Assembly (NCBI GenBank): GCA_937901805.1
Contig: CALDJI010000039.1
Coordinates: forward strand, 1 to 24,437
DNA: 24,437 bases
Reading direction: 5' to 3'
From: an uncultured Clostridia bacterium
GTDB taxonomy: Bacteria > Bacillota > Clostridia > Oscillospirales > Ruminococcaceae
Below are positions 14,935-22,420 of this stretch, one piece after another (the stretch's first letter is position 1; every line of letters starts with the position of its first letter). The translations under genes were made by a program, and so were the position numbers. Below the pieces are notes generated by a model. The model had not been told where the DNA came from, did no database searches, and worked only from the letters and a program-made list of their open reading frames with translations.

Positions 14935-15553
14935 ATTTCGATAATTCTCCTATCACCGTGCAGGCAAGCCCCTCTGCCTGTCCCGCTGTTACAAAACGGG
15001 GCGGGTGAGTACCATACTTCCGTTCAATCGTATCAGCATACCAGAAAAGCGTATCTTTTTGCAGCAGCTCAATCATCGATGCAGGGATGCCGTGAATGGA
15101 TATTGCTCTTGCCCTGGCGAAATCCTGCCGTACGTCCCGCCGCCACCAATCCTGAAAACAGGCAAAGCGGTCAAACTGAAACAATTCGCCCCAGCGCAAC
15201 TGGTTGCGGTGCTCTTCATCCGCTGTCAGATTACAAATGGATTGCTCCAGCTCCGGATTAAACAACTCATCCCACAGAATATCCGTATAAACATGTACCA
15301 GATACCCCAATAAATAGTCTGGATCCCGAAAGGAGTCATGCCTGTTATAAAATCGGCGGGCGTTCTGTTTCCATACTCCCAGATCCCGATCTCGGAGATG
15401 GGCATGCCAGCGCACTTCTTTGGGGGCAAACCCTTTGGCATTCACTCCATCCGGTGCAATACATCCTAGCAGAAACTGTGCCCGGTTTCCAGTACCGCCT
15501 TTTGTTTCCCAAAAGCGTTTTCCCACATAAAGGTGCATCATCTGTCCCGGCAT
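14933..15553 (-). CDS. Zinc-dependent phospholipase C-like protein
   Basis: A 206-residue all-alpha protein resembling the zinc-dependent phospholipase C / S1-P1 nuclease-like fold. It starts MPGQMMHLYVGKRF (His7), has FLLGCIAPDGV (Asp35), a W-H-x-H pair (His50, His52) and YLLGYLVHVYTDILWDELF (His87, Asp91, Asp95), which are the kind of metal ligands used by the family. It has no signal peptide, so it is likely cytosolic. It starts 11 bases after the stop of the upstream RCC1-type gene, with AGGGGGAA before the ATG, so the two form an operon. The substrate is unknown; phospholipase activity is not shown by sequence. Confidence 0.83.
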   Translation of the reverse strand: MPGQMMHLYVGKRFWETKGGTGNRAQFLLGCIAPDGVNAKGFAPKEVRWHAHLRDRDLGVWKQNARRFYNRHDSFRDPDYLLGYLVHVYTDILWDELFNPELEQSICNLTADEEHRNQLRWGELFQFDRFACFQDWWRRDVRQDFARARAISIHGIPASMIELLQKDTLFWYADTIERKYGTHPPRFVTAGQAEGLACTVIGELSK

Positions 15554-15564
15554 GGTTGTTCCCC

Positions 15565-17268
15565 CTACTCCTGTATTCCAACCCCTGTAAGGGTTTCAAT
15601 TTGCTGTTGGAAGTTCACTTTGGAACCGCATCGGACGGTTCCCTCCGATGTGACACAGAACACATCTCCTGTCTCCGACACAAGAATTTCCCGCACATTC
15701 TGCATTTCCAAAAACGGGTTTGCCAACCCGCTGGTAACAACCCGATGGGAAGAACCAACGGCATAGCCGATGTCCTGCGCACAGGCCACAAATACGGAAT
15801 CTGCCGCAAACTCAGCGCCGCTGCTGAGCACCGCCTTCTGATCGCGGGTAAGTCCCGCCTCATAAGTAACCCCGGTACAATCGATATCATAGTAGTGTTC
15901 CTTCTCGGAAAGAGAAGTTTCTTCCGCTGTCGTGACAAGGCTGCCGTCCGCCGTCAGCCCCATGGTCTGCGTAGCACTCGCCGCAATACTGACAATTCCT
16001 TCCCATTCCTGGACATCGCACACCCGGTTGAGCGTATTGCTGTATCCTACGGCGATCACTGTCCCGTCTGCACGCAGACCAACCGTATGGTAAGGGCCTG
16101 TGTCGATGGAAACAATATCAGAAAATTCACTAACATTGCATTCCCCATATACGTTCGTTCCAGCAGCAACTACAGTTCCATCCGACCGCAGGCCGACAAG
16201 ATGTTCTTTGCCTGCACTCAGGGAGACGATCCCTTTCCAGGAGGCAGCCGCCTGAAAAACGGGGTTTTCAGAAAACACAGTCACGCTGCCATCCGCATTA
16301 ACCGCAGCAAAATCCGTCCCCGTATAGGCAACGGATTTTCGATCCCGTAAAATAACCGCCCGGCCGGCAAGTTCTCTGGCATCCCGATAATTCCCAGCCC
16401 TGGAAAAACAAATATAGGCTTCCCCATATTGTTTTTGCTCCATTGCGGAAACCCCAGAATTGTATAATCTATTCGGATAATAACTTTTTGTATAATAAAG
16501 CAATCCACCGATCACGATAACCGCAAGGGTAAACAATATACAGGAAAGCAAGAGAAACCGCCGCCGATAAAGACGTCCGTTCTCCAATTTTCTCTGTTCA
16601 AATCTGCGAATATTCTGTTCTTCTTTCCATAGTTTCTGTTGATCCATTTTATCCAGCCATTCTTTCGTACGCTCCAGTTGTTTCGGATCTACCAGATAAA
16701 AAACGGTTTCCCTCGTGCTTTTGCAACGGGGGCATATCAACTGATCTTTCAGGCAGTACCGACCGCAGGAACATACCCAGTCGCCGTTTTGCAGGGAAAG
16801 CGGATAAAATCGATGGACCGCATATTCCAGCACCATCGTTTCGGCGCGGCCGGCCAGGTACTGGAAAGCCGCGCGGTACTCCGGTTCTATTGGTTTTCCT
16901 GTCCGATAGGAAATCCCATCTTCTGAAAAATTGTTTTCCCGTTCTCCTCCGGCATAGGTTACCTGGACAAGTTGAATTTTTACACTTTGTACCGGATAGG
17001 GGCCCACCGCCACACGGTAAGAAAGCCCGCCGCTTTCACCGGGCACAAGCCGCTGGGGGTAAGAGTGTACTAATTCTATAGGAAAATCCCCGCACTGAAC
17101 GATGAACCGAAGTTTTAAAGCCAGAATTACTTTTTTCCCAATATTTTGGAATTTCACGCGCAGGTACCGCTCCTCGTCCTCCTCCCTGCGCATTACTGTG
17201 ACACGCAGCAAGTCAATTGGCCAATCCGGATGACAGATCCGCGATTCTTTTGATGATTCAACCCGCAC
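15565..17268 (-). CDS. Zinc-ribbon, single-TM protein with RCC1-type repeats
   Basis: A 567-residue multidomain protein. Residues 1-125 look like a beta-sandwich (RYLRVKFQNIGKKVILALKL and later strands). A zinc ribbon follows (C166, C168 or C172, C179, C182, in CSCG and ICPRC), then a charged helical segment (195-235), a membrane helix at about 237-258, and a TPR-like segment (YNSGVSAMEQKQYGEAYICF). The remaining 250 residues hold degenerate RCC1 repeats (HLVGLRSDGTVVAAGTNVYG, HTVGLRADGTVIAVGYSN and others), forming a probable beta-propeller outside the membrane. The start is GTG with GGAGGGG upstream. It is first in an operon with a phospholipase-C-like gene. A cell-envelope sensing role is only inferred. 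Confidence 0.88.
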   Translation of the reverse strand: MRVESSKESRICHPDWPIDLLRVTVMRREEDEERYLRVKFQNIGKKVILALKLRFIVQCGDFPIELVHSYPQRLVPGESGGLSYRVAVGPYPVQSVKIQLVQVTYAGGERENNFSEDGISYRTGKPIEPEYRAAFQYLAGRAETMVLEYAVHRFYPLSLQNGDWVCSCGRYCLKDQLICPRCKSTRETVFYLVDPKQLERTKEWLDKMDQQKLWKEEQNIRRFEQRKLENGRLYRRRFLLLSCILFTLAVIVIGGLLYYTKSYYPNRLYNSGVSAMEQKQYGEAYICFSRAGNYRDARELAGRAVILRDRKSVAYTGTDFAAVNADGSVTVFSENPVFQAAASWKGIVSLSAGKEHLVGLRSDGTVVAAGTNVYGECNVSEFSDIVSIDTGPYHTVGLRADGTVIAVGYSNTLNRVCDVQEWEGIVSIAASATQTMGLTADGSLVTTAEETSLSEKEHYYDIDCTGVTYEAGLTRDQKAVLSSGAEFAADSVFVACAQDIGYAVGSSHRVVTSGLANPFLEMQNVREILVSETGDVFCVTSEGTVRCGSKVNFQQQIETLTGVGIQE

Positions 17269-17348
17269 TGCGTACCCCTCCCTCTTTCAACTCCTATTAT
17301 TATGGTATCATAGCGGCTTTTAAGATACAAGAAAGGGATTCTTAATAT

Positions 17349-19181
17349 TTAAATAAGTTTTTCCTCCTCGTTCTTCCCCCTTTCAAAAACACAGCTTTCA
17401 AAAGGCTCTAATTTCAATGACAGCTGATATTTCTGACCAATCTGTTTCGCAACCGCTGCTTTCTTTTCACAATTCACGCTTTCCTGAGTGGAAAATACCT
17501 TCCAATAAGTCCCGGCTGCGGGGACTTGCATACATACAGTAGGATCTTTTCCGAAATTCACCAGGCAGAACAATGACTGCCCTTCTTCCTGCGTTCTTCT
17601 TTCAAAGCAAAAAACGGTTTTGGAACTGGCCTCCAGCCAGTGAAAACATCCCGGATGGTAATCATCCTCATACAGAGCGGGATTTGCCTGATAAAAATGC
17701 TGAAGTTTACAAAGATATTTATGAAAATCACTGTGAGCAGGAAAACGCAGAATAGAAAAACTCAATTCCTGGGATTCGTCCCATTCTTTAAATTCCGCAA
17801 GTTCATTCCCCATAAAAGAGAGTTTTTTCCCGGGGTGTACTACTTGAAGCAGATACAGGGATCGAAGCTGCAAGAATTTTTCCTCATAATCCCCTGCAAT
17901 TTTTCCGATAACTGCATGTTTTCCATGGACTACCTCATCATGGGAAAAAGGGAGGAGAAAAAGATCCTGGTAAAAATATTCGATAGAATGAGTTATCTTC
18001 TCCCGCTGTAACGCCCGCACAGGGATTTCCTCAGACAGATAAGAAAATGTATCATGCATCCAGCCCAAATTCCATTTATAATCAAAACCAAGCCCTCCAT
18101 ATTCCACCGGAGCCGTGACTTTAATATAGCGGGAAGAATCCTCTGCAATTTTCATGACGTCCGGATGCCGCTGGCTGATTACTGCGTTCGCACCCCGGAG
18201 AAAAGCAATGCCCGGATGGTTTAATTCCCCTCCGTCTATCCCGTTTTTATAGATAAGATGAGAGACCGCATCATAGCGGATCCCATCTGCATGGAATTTT
18301 TCACACCAAAAATCCAGCACGGACAACATAAAACTCCGTACATAGGGCTTGGTATAATCAAAAAGTACCGTTCCCCACTCGCTGTATTTTCCCTGCTCTG
18401 TTTTTTGTTCATACAGGGGAGTTCCGTCAAATTCTGCCAGGGCATATCCATCCGATACAAAATGCACCGGGACAAAATCAAAAATCACCCCGATCCCATT
18501 CTGATGGCAGAGATTCACCAGCTGCATCAGTTTTCTTGGATCTCCATAACGGCTGGTGGCGCTGAAGTAGCCAGTCACCTGATATCCCCAGGAGCCGTCG
18601 AACGGATGCTCACACAATGGCAGAAATTCCAAATGCGTATACCCCATCTGTTTCAGGTATGGGATCAGCTGCTCAGCCAGTTCCTCATAATTATACAGGC
18701 GGTCCAGATCCTCTGCCTGTGGATCTTTAAATTTCCAGGAGCCGGCATGTAATTCATAAATAGACAGCGGCCGATTATAATTTTTATTTCGCTGTGCCAT
18801 CCAGTCTTGATCCTGCCATGGAAAACCTTCCATATCCCATACGATCGATGCTGTCCCCGGCCTCTGTTCGCTGTAAAAAGCAAATGGATCCGCCTTATCC
18901 AACAGGTGGCCCTGAGGGGTCTCTATCCGGTATTTATAGAGATCTCCCATCCGGGCATGATCAACAAAAACTGAGAAAACCCCTCTTGTCCGGCGCTCCA
19001 TTTCATATCCCCGCCAGCCATTAAAAGAGCCAATCACACTGACGCTTTTGGCATGCGGTGCAAATACAGTGAAACGCACTCCTTCTTTTCCATATTCCTG
19101 AACCAAGTGCGCTCCAAAATACTGATACGCTTCCGGGCTTGTCCCCGCAAGAAATGCCTGCTCTATTGAATGCTTTCCCAT
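17349..19181 (-). CDS. glgB: 1,4-alpha-glucan branching enzyme (GH13)
   Basis: A 610-residue branching enzyme that makes alpha-1,6 branches in glycogen. The N-terminal CBM48 domain (about 22-112, VIGSFNGW) precedes the catalytic barrel (about 140-500). Visible catalytic regions are DFVPVHF (235-241), GIRYDAVSHLIY with nucleophile D304, KIAEDSS with acid/base E347, and FSHDEVVHGK with H414 and D415. The C-terminal beta domain follows. Length and motifs fit GH13 GlgB, slightly diverged from the E. coli form (GLRVDAV versus GIRYDAV, AEES versus AEDS). The ATG at 19181 has GGGAGGGG upstream. No other glycogen genes are adjacent, so it lies outside a glg operon here. Confidence 0.96.
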   Translation of the reverse strand: MGKHSIEQAFLAGTSPEAYQYFGAHLVQEYGKEGVRFTVFAPHAKSVSVIGSFNGWRGYEMERRTRGVFSVFVDHARMGDLYKYRIETPQGHLLDKADPFAFYSEQRPGTASIVWDMEGFPWQDQDWMAQRNKNYNRPLSIYELHAGSWKFKDPQAEDLDRLYNYEELAEQLIPYLKQMGYTHLEFLPLCEHPFDGSWGYQVTGYFSATSRYGDPRKLMQLVNLCHQNGIGVIFDFVPVHFVSDGYALAEFDGTPLYEQKTEQGKYSEWGTVLFDYTKPYVRSFMLSVLDFWCEKFHADGIRYDAVSHLIYKNGIDGGELNHPGIAFLRGANAVISQRHPDVMKIAEDSSRYIKVTAPVEYGGLGFDYKWNLGWMHDTFSYLSEEIPVRALQREKITHSIEYFYQDLFLLPFSHDEVVHGKHAVIGKIAGDYEEKFLQLRSLYLLQVVHPGKKLSFMGNELAEFKEWDESQELSFSILRFPAHSDFHKYLCKLQHFYQANPALYEDDYHPGCFHWLEASSKTVFCFERRTQEEGQSLFCLVNFGKDPTVCMQVPAAGTYWKVFSTQESVNCEKKAAVAKQIGQKYQLSLKLEPFESCVFERGKNEEEKLI

Positions 19182-19210
19182 CTTTTCCCCTCCCGGCTGT
19201 CTTTTTTTTC

Positions 19211-19239
19211 ACGGTAAAGCTTTGTATTGCATTTGTCAA
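19211..19239 (-). promoter_or_regulatory. Promoter of glgB
   Basis: On the minus strand a perfect TTGACA (19234-19239), a 17-bp spacer and a weak -10 TACCGT (19211-19216), with about 23 nt of leader before the ATG. Confidence 0.45.
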
Positions 19240-19307
19240 GCAGAACCGGTCGAGGAAACCAGAATTTCCATCAAAACAAATCTGGGGCTTTCCTTTATAA
19301 AAAACAG

Positions 19308-19316
19308 TGCTATAAT
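19308..19316 (+). promoter_or_regulatory. Extended -10 promoter of the two trkA-type genes
   Basis: TGCTATAAT with an extended -10 TG, about 58 nt before the ATG at 19374. The -35 (CTTTCC) is weak, and the leader is too short for a riboswitch. Confidence 0.6.
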
Positions 19317-19373
19317 ATGCCTATGGAAAGAAAAACAGATTTTTTCAGCGATCACCTTTAAGGAGGATTTGTC

Positions 19374-19994
19374 ATGACAATTTTGGTTGTAGGCTGCGGT
19401 AAAGTCGGCTCGCGGCTTGCTTCTGTACTTGACAAAATGGGCCATGATATCAGCGTTATTGACCAAGATGAACGGAATCTCCATATGCTGGATGCAGATT
19501 TCAACGGGTTCACTACAGTCGGCGTCCCAATTGATCAGGATGTCCTTCGCCGCGCAGGGATTGAAAACTGCGACGCACTTGCTGCAGTTACGCACGATGA
19601 CAACGTCAACATTATGGTCGCACAGCTGGCACGGGAATTTTTTAAGATAGAACGCGTCATTGTGCGCATCTATGATCCAAATCGGGAAGACGTATTCTCC
19701 CATTTTGGTTTAAGCACCATTTGTCCAACAAACTTAACGGTCGCATCTGTCTGTTCTGCACTGACAGATGAAGAGGAAACCAGAAATATGACGTTTGGAA
19801 CGCAGACCATTTTCTTTTCCTCTGTCAAGGTTCCCAGCGAACTTGTCGGAAAACGCTCTTCCAGCGTTCCAATTGCCAAAAATGAACAGCTTTTCGGCGT
19901 TTCCCATATGGATGGAACATTCACTATGACCGCATTGCACCCTGTGCTGCTCAAACGCACCGATCGGCTGGTCTTTGCCCGCGTGATTGACTGA
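19374..19994 (+). CDS. TrkA/KtrA-type K+ uptake regulatory subunit (first copy)
   Basis: A 206-residue cytosolic regulatory protein. The Rossmann RCK_N domain (1-125) has GxGxxG (G7, G9, G12) and an acidic residue for NAD or ADP ribose (D30). The RCK_C/TrkA_C domain (about 135-206) follows. Such proteins form rings under TrkH/KtrB-type channels and sense nucleotides and, in some cases, c-di-AMP. AAGGAGG precedes the ATG. The second copy starts 14 bases after this one ends, so both are co-transcribed. No channel subunit gene lies in the window. Confidence 0.93.
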   Translation: MTILVVGCGKVGSRLASVLDKMGHDISVIDQDERNLHMLDADFNGFTTVGVPIDQDVLRRAGIENCDALAAVTHDDNVNIMVAQLAREFFKIERVIVRIYDPNREDVFSHFGLSTICPTNLTVASVCSALTDEEETRNMTFGTQTIFFSSVKVPSELVGKRSSSVPIAKNEQLFGVSHMDGTFTMTALHPVLLKRTDRLVFARVID

Positions 19995-20008
19995 TTACGG
20001 AGGTTGCT

Positions 20009-20689
20009 ATGAATATTATTGTAGTCGGCGGAGGAAAGGTTGGCTATTACCTGACCAAAACCCTTTTAGAACATGGGCACAGCCCTATTTTGATTGAACA
20101 GAACAGGGAAAGCTGCCGCCGTGCGGCAAACGAACTGGATATCCCTGTCATCTGTGGGGACGGCACTACAATTGAAGTCCTGGAAGAAGCGGGAATTTCC
20201 CACTGTGATGCCCTGATTGGAGCAACCGGCCAGGATGAAAACAATTTGATTGCATGCCAGCTGGCCAAAATGAAATTCCATATTAAAAAGACGGTCGCCC
20301 GCGTCAACAACCCCAAAAATGTAGAAGTTCTGAAACAATTGGGAGTGGATATCCCTATCAGCTCTACCGACAGTATTGCACGGATGCTGGAGCAGGAAGT
20401 AGACACCGCTACTATCCGACGGCTGATGTCCCTCAACCGCGGAGAAACCATCCTCTCAGAAGTCCAGTTGGAAGAGGATCATCCCCTGGACGGAAAGCGA
20501 TTGATGGATCTGAACCTTCCGAAAGACGCCATTGTTGTTACCCTTGCCAGAGAGGATGATATTATCGTGCCAAACGGCAGCACGCGCATCCACTCCGGTG
20601 ATAAAATGCTTGTTGTCGCAAAAAACAAGGCCATCCATGATCTGGCCATTGCTTTGCACCTGGATCCCAAAGACTTAAAAAGAAGATAA
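20009..20689 (+). CDS. TrkA/KtrA-type K+ uptake regulatory subunit (second copy)
   Basis: A 226-residue RCK protein with the same architecture as its neighbour: Rossmann fold (VVGGGKVGYYL, E30), the usual CGDGTTIEVLEEAGI and ATGQDENNLIACQLAK motifs, and an RCK_C domain (about 140-215) ending in a positively charged tail. This copy keeps more of the family motifs than the first and may be the nucleotide-binding partner. The two can form hetero-oligomers or serve two channels. GGAGG lies before the ATG. Channel identity is unknown. Confidence 0.94.
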   Translation: MNIIVVGGGKVGYYLTKTLLEHGHSPILIEQNRESCRRAANELDIPVICGDGTTIEVLEEAGISHCDALIGATGQDENNLIACQLAKMKFHIKKTVARVNNPKNVEVLKQLGVDIPISSTDSIARMLEQEVDTATIRRLMSLNRGETILSEVQLEEDHPLDGKRLMDLNLPKDAIVVTLAREDDIIVPNGSTRIHSGDKMLVVAKNKAIHDLAIALHLDPKDLKRR

Positions 20690-20727
20690 CTGGGACAGGG
20701 GTTGTTTTTTTGCAGGACAGCACCTGC

Positions 20728-20756
20728 TTGCTATTTTCCCTTAGAAACGGTATCAT
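20728..20756 (+). promoter_or_regulatory. Promoter of the nitroreductase gene
   Basis: TTGCTA, an exact 17-bp spacer and TATCAT, about 33 bp before the ATG at 20789. Confidence 0.65.
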
Positions 20757-20788
20757 AGAAAAAACAATAGTGGAAAGGTATGGTATCC

Positions 20789-21313
20789 ATGGAAGCTTTA
20801 CAGGCTATTTTTACCAGGCGCAGTGTCCGCGATTATACCGAAAAAGACGTTTCTGATGAAATGGTGGAAACTTTGCTGCATGCGGCAATGATCGCCCCTA
20901 GCACAGTGAATAACCAGGATTGGGCGTTTGTTGTCGTCCGGGAACACAAAATCCTGGAAGAACTTGCAGACGGGTTGAATGGAAGCGGGGAAATGCTCCG
21001 TCATGCCCCGGTTGCCATTGTCGTATGCGGGAATTGGAATACCGCCTATCGTTATGCAAAAGATTACTGGATTGAAGACTGCAGCGCTGCAACAGAAAAT
21101 ATTCTGATTGCTGCAAATGCACTTGGTCTTGGCGCTGTATGGCTTGGAACCTATCCTCAGACAGATAAAATGCAGCATGTCTCCAAAACGCTGGAACTGC
21201 CGGAAACGATTATCCCCATGTGCGTCGTTTCTATCGGATGGCCTGCTTCTTTAAAAGAAAGTGCGGTGGATGAACGATTTGATCCTGAGAAAATCCATCT
21301 CAACAAATGGTAA
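20789..21313 (+). CDS. FMN-dependent nitroreductase family protein
   Basis: A 174-residue flavoprotein of the small nitroreductase family. It has the N-terminal FMN phosphate-binding RRSVRDY, the APSTVNNQDW motif (family pattern APSxxNxQPW) and the C-terminal ALGLGAVWLGTYP. It uses NAD(P)H and FMN to reduce nitro or quinone compounds, and its dimers share the active site; the physiological substrate is unknown. Two ATGs are in frame. The first (20780) is one base after GGAAAGG, too close for a ribosome site, so the second at 20789 was chosen. It is transcribed alone and closed by a bidirectional terminator. Confidence 0.93.
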   Translation: MEALQAIFTRRSVRDYTEKDVSDEMVETLLHAAMIAPSTVNNQDWAFVVVREHKILEELADGLNGSGEMLRHAPVAIVVCGNWNTAYRYAKDYWIEDCSAATENILIAANALGLGAVWLGTYPQTDKMQHVSKTLELPETIIPMCVVSIGWPASLKESAVDERFDPEKIHLNKW

Positions 21314-21331
21314 GAAACTCTATTCTTAATC

Positions 21332-21363
21332 AAAAGGGGAATGGAAAAATCCATTCCCCTTTT
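21332..21363. terminator. Bidirectional terminator after the nitroreductase and GNAT genes
   Basis: AAAAGGGGAATGGA pairs with TCCATTCCCCTTTT around AAAA. It has T-runs on both strands and lies between convergent genes. Confidence 0.9.
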
Positions 21364-21381
21364 TGGTTGAGAATATAACTT

Positions 21382-21906
21382 TCAAAGACCAAACTCTTTT
21401 GCATAGATCATTTTTCCACCTACAGGACGGGCGTTTTCCAATAACCGGATTGCCATAAAATTCTCTTCCGGTATTCCCTGTGGGGGTTCAATTCCAAATT
21501 CTTTTGCCGGCAGATATCCGCAGCGCGGATAATAGGTCTCGCTTCCAAGAACTATGGAATAGGAAAACCCCATCCGTCTTGCAATATGATGGCCTTGCTG
21601 AATCAGCGCCGTACCCACTCCCTGTCTTTGAAACTCCGGTATAACAGCGAGCGGCGCCAGGGCGAGTACCGACTCCTGCCCCACTTTTGCCTTGGTAAAC
21701 AGGATATATCCGGCCAGCCGGCCTTTTCTTTCTGCCACCAGGGAAAGTCCTGGGACAAATGCTGTACTATGCCTGAGGGCTGCCACCAAATCCTGTTCCT
21801 TCCCATCCCGATGTTCTGCATGCTCAAACGCTTGCTGGATTAACCGGTAAACGGCTGCATAATCCCGATCCATTTCCTGTCTGATGACAAAGTTGTTCCG
21901 CTGCAT
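21382..21906 (-). CDS. GNAT family N-acetyltransferase (YhbS-like)
   Basis: A 174-residue acetyltransferase of the COG3153 type. The N-terminal AVYRLIQQAFEHAEH is followed by the central strand LVAERKGRLAGYILFTKAKV. The acetyl-CoA motif A is LAPLAVIPEFQRQGVGTAL, and the following YYPRCGY resembles YhbS relatives. The longest frame begins at 21945, but the ATG at 21906 has AAAGGGG upstream and gives the family length. It is 54 bases downstream of the region-4 sigma-like gene and probably co-transcribed with it. The substrate is unknown. Confidence 0.92.
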   Translation of the reverse strand: MQRNNFVIRQEMDRDYAAVYRLIQQAFEHAEHRDGKEQDLVAALRHSTAFVPGLSLVAERKGRLAGYILFTKAKVGQESVLALAPLAVIPEFQRQGVGTALIQQGHHIARRMGFSYSIVLGSETYYPRCGYLPAKEFGIEPPQGIPEENFMAIRLLENARPVGGKMIYAKEFGL

Positions 21907-21960
21907 AAAAAAATCCCCTTTTCTACGGTTCCAATAAAAGGACATCGTCTGCCTGTTCCG

Positions 21961-22257
21961 TCATATCGGGTCATAGAAACAGGCAAGGATTCCCTTTATT
22001 TTTTCCCTGGTACGGGCAAGATGGCGGCTGACTGTACTTTTGTTGAGATGTAATTGCTCTGCAATTTGTTCCATTGTCAATCCGTTCTTGTAATACAGCA
22101 GGGTAATTTCTCTCTGCCGTCGAGTTAAACGGTTGCGGATCACACCGGAGACTACCCGCAGCAAATATGCCTGTTCGCTGTTGACAAAATCCTCATCATA
22201 GTTGCCTTGCAGATAATCTCTCATGGACTGACGGTTCAGCAATTCTTCATAGAGCAT
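21961..22257 (-). CDS. Small sigma-70 region-4-like HTH protein
   Basis: A 98-residue protein whose C-terminal 55 residues form a sigma-factor region-4 HTH: LTRRQREITLLYYKNGLTME leads to QIAEQLHLNKSTVSRHLART. The N-terminal part (1-40) shows no obvious region 2, so it is not a complete sigma factor. It could be an anti-sigma-type or phage-like regulator, or act with a separate sigma region. AGGGGGTG precedes the ATG at 22257; the longest frame extends to 22305, but that start has no ribosome site. It precedes a GNAT gene in the same direction. Confidence 0.86.
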   Translation of the reverse strand: MLYEELLNRQSMRDYLQGNYDEDFVNSEQAYLLRVVSGVIRNRLTRRQREITLLYYKNGLTMEQIAEQLHLNKSTVSRHLARTREKIKGILACFYDPI

Positions 22258-22276
22258 CGAAAACACCCCCTTTTTC

Positions 22277-22305
22277 AACGTAGCATACATGTTTCCGTCT
22301 GTCAA
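22277..22305 (-). promoter_or_regulatory. Possible promoter of the region-4 sigma-like gene
   Basis: On the minus strand TTGACA, a 17-bp spacer and TACGTT preceded by TGC. The -35 is perfect and the -10 weak. The predicted leader is only about 13 nt, so the ribosome site would sit at the very 5' end. Confidence 0.4.
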
Positions 22306-22420
22306 ATTCTGATACGAAAACCCTGTAAAGCCGGTTCACTGTCAATGTACAGAATCACAGCTTTTAATGCAGCACAAAGCAATCTATTTCTTTTTGGCCA
22401 TTCTTTTAGGAGGGAGAACC

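Noticed and set aside
15454..16350. 298-residue open frame antisense to the RCC1-type gene
   Set aside because: It overlaps two well-supported genes on the other strand, is rich in Arg/His/Cys/Ser, has no family motif and no ribosome site. It is a shadow frame.
19261..19373. c-di-AMP riboswitch before the TrkA-type genes
   Set aside because: The promoter lies about 58 nt before the start, too short for a ydaO-type riboswitch, and no matching structure is seen.
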